A stretch of DNA of 45,016 nucleotides, taken from the NCBI GenBank assembly GCA_029254005.1, contig JAQWYJ010000077.1, positions 1 through 45,016 of the forward strand. Reading direction: 5' to 3'. Both the position numbers and the translations under genes were made by a program. The notes beneath the pieces are model-generated. The model was not told the DNA's origin, did no database searches, and worked only from the letters and a program-made list of their open reading frames with translations. Every line of letters begins with the position of its first letter. Within the stretch, counting starts at the first letter, position 1. This DNA comes from Porticoccaceae bacterium. Lineage in GTDB: Bacteria; Pseudomonadota; Gammaproteobacteria; Pseudomonadales; Porticoccaceae. Positions 44,948 to 45,016 of this stretch are shown here, piece by piece.

Positions 44948-45016
44948 TTACACTGTTTCATCCTGTGTTATAAAACCTCAATTTGTCTCTGAAACCTTTT
45001 AAGGTTATGGCTTACA

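Noticed and set aside
44791-44973. A 60-residue plus-strand ORF
   Set aside because: It reads through tRNA-Leu(UAA) and has no coding support.

Overview
The window is a gene-dense, moderately AT-rich chromosomal segment from a gammaproteobacterium, most likely a marine heterotroph near the SAR92/OM60/Cellvibrionales-type lineages. That placement is inference from gene content. The order tig-clpP-clpX-lon-hup-ppiD, the methyltransferase-rnhA-dnaQ block, the Pseudomonas-like neighbourhood mlaA / PP2C regulator / STAS / tal / dusA, and uvrC-pgsA followed by tRNA-Cys and tRNA-Leu are all gammaproteobacterial. I see no phage, insertion sequence, CRISPR array or integrase.

Layout. (1) 1-746 is the 3' end of a secreted protein with a Gly-Gly-Gly-Cys C-terminal sorting tag. 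(2) 868-2565 is an exported TPR protein. (3) 2638-9472 (minus) is a complete leucine/isovalerate catabolic operon, liuR-A-B-C-D-E, with a promoter/operator of tandem TTGACG-like hexamers. (4) 9722-12867 is an Lrp-type regulator followed by a homoserine dehydrogenase and an aldehyde dehydrogenase. (5) 12902-14439 (minus) holds a flavin reductase and a dienoyl-CoA isomerase. (6) 14750-23234 is tRNA-Leu(UAG) and the protein quality-control block tig, clpP, clpX, lon, hup, ppiD. (7) 23295-31125 is mltD, a YafS-like methyltransferase, rnhA, dnaQ and hrpA. (8) 31239-36096 is mlaA, an RssB-type pseudo-receiver/PP2C phosphatase, a STAS protein, then terB-like, tal and dusA on the other strand. (9) 36408-42047 looks like an accessory insertion between core blocks: a 908-residue choice-of-anchor B surface protein with the same kind of C-terminal tag as the first gene, then an Lrp-type regulator divergent from a PrnB-like haem dioxygenase and a kynureninase-like PLP enzyme. 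(10) 42117-44947 is uvrC, pgsA, tRNA-Cys and tRNA-Leu(UAA).

How the parts work together. The first 14 kb is catabolic: isovaleryl-CoA goes to acetyl-CoA plus acetoacetate, unsaturated fatty acyl-CoA is isomerised, and homoserine may go via aspartate semialdehyde to aspartate. The middle is housekeeping: folding, proteolysis, nucleoid, envelope, replication fidelity and RNA helicase. The PP2C/STAS pair is a partner-switching module.

The strongest candidate for an undescribed system is the Lrp / PrnB-like / kynureninase-like cluster at 39148-42047. It has no pyrrolnitrin halogenase or oxygenase genes nearby. It looks like a compact indole-ring-opening and side-chain-cleaving pathway for tryptophan or a related compound, controlled by a divergent Lrp regulator with a repeated 10-bp element in the shared promoter region. 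The second candidate is the Lrp / homoserine dehydrogenase / aldehyde dehydrogenase unit, whose aldehyde dehydrogenase has Asp in place of the usual general-base Glu.
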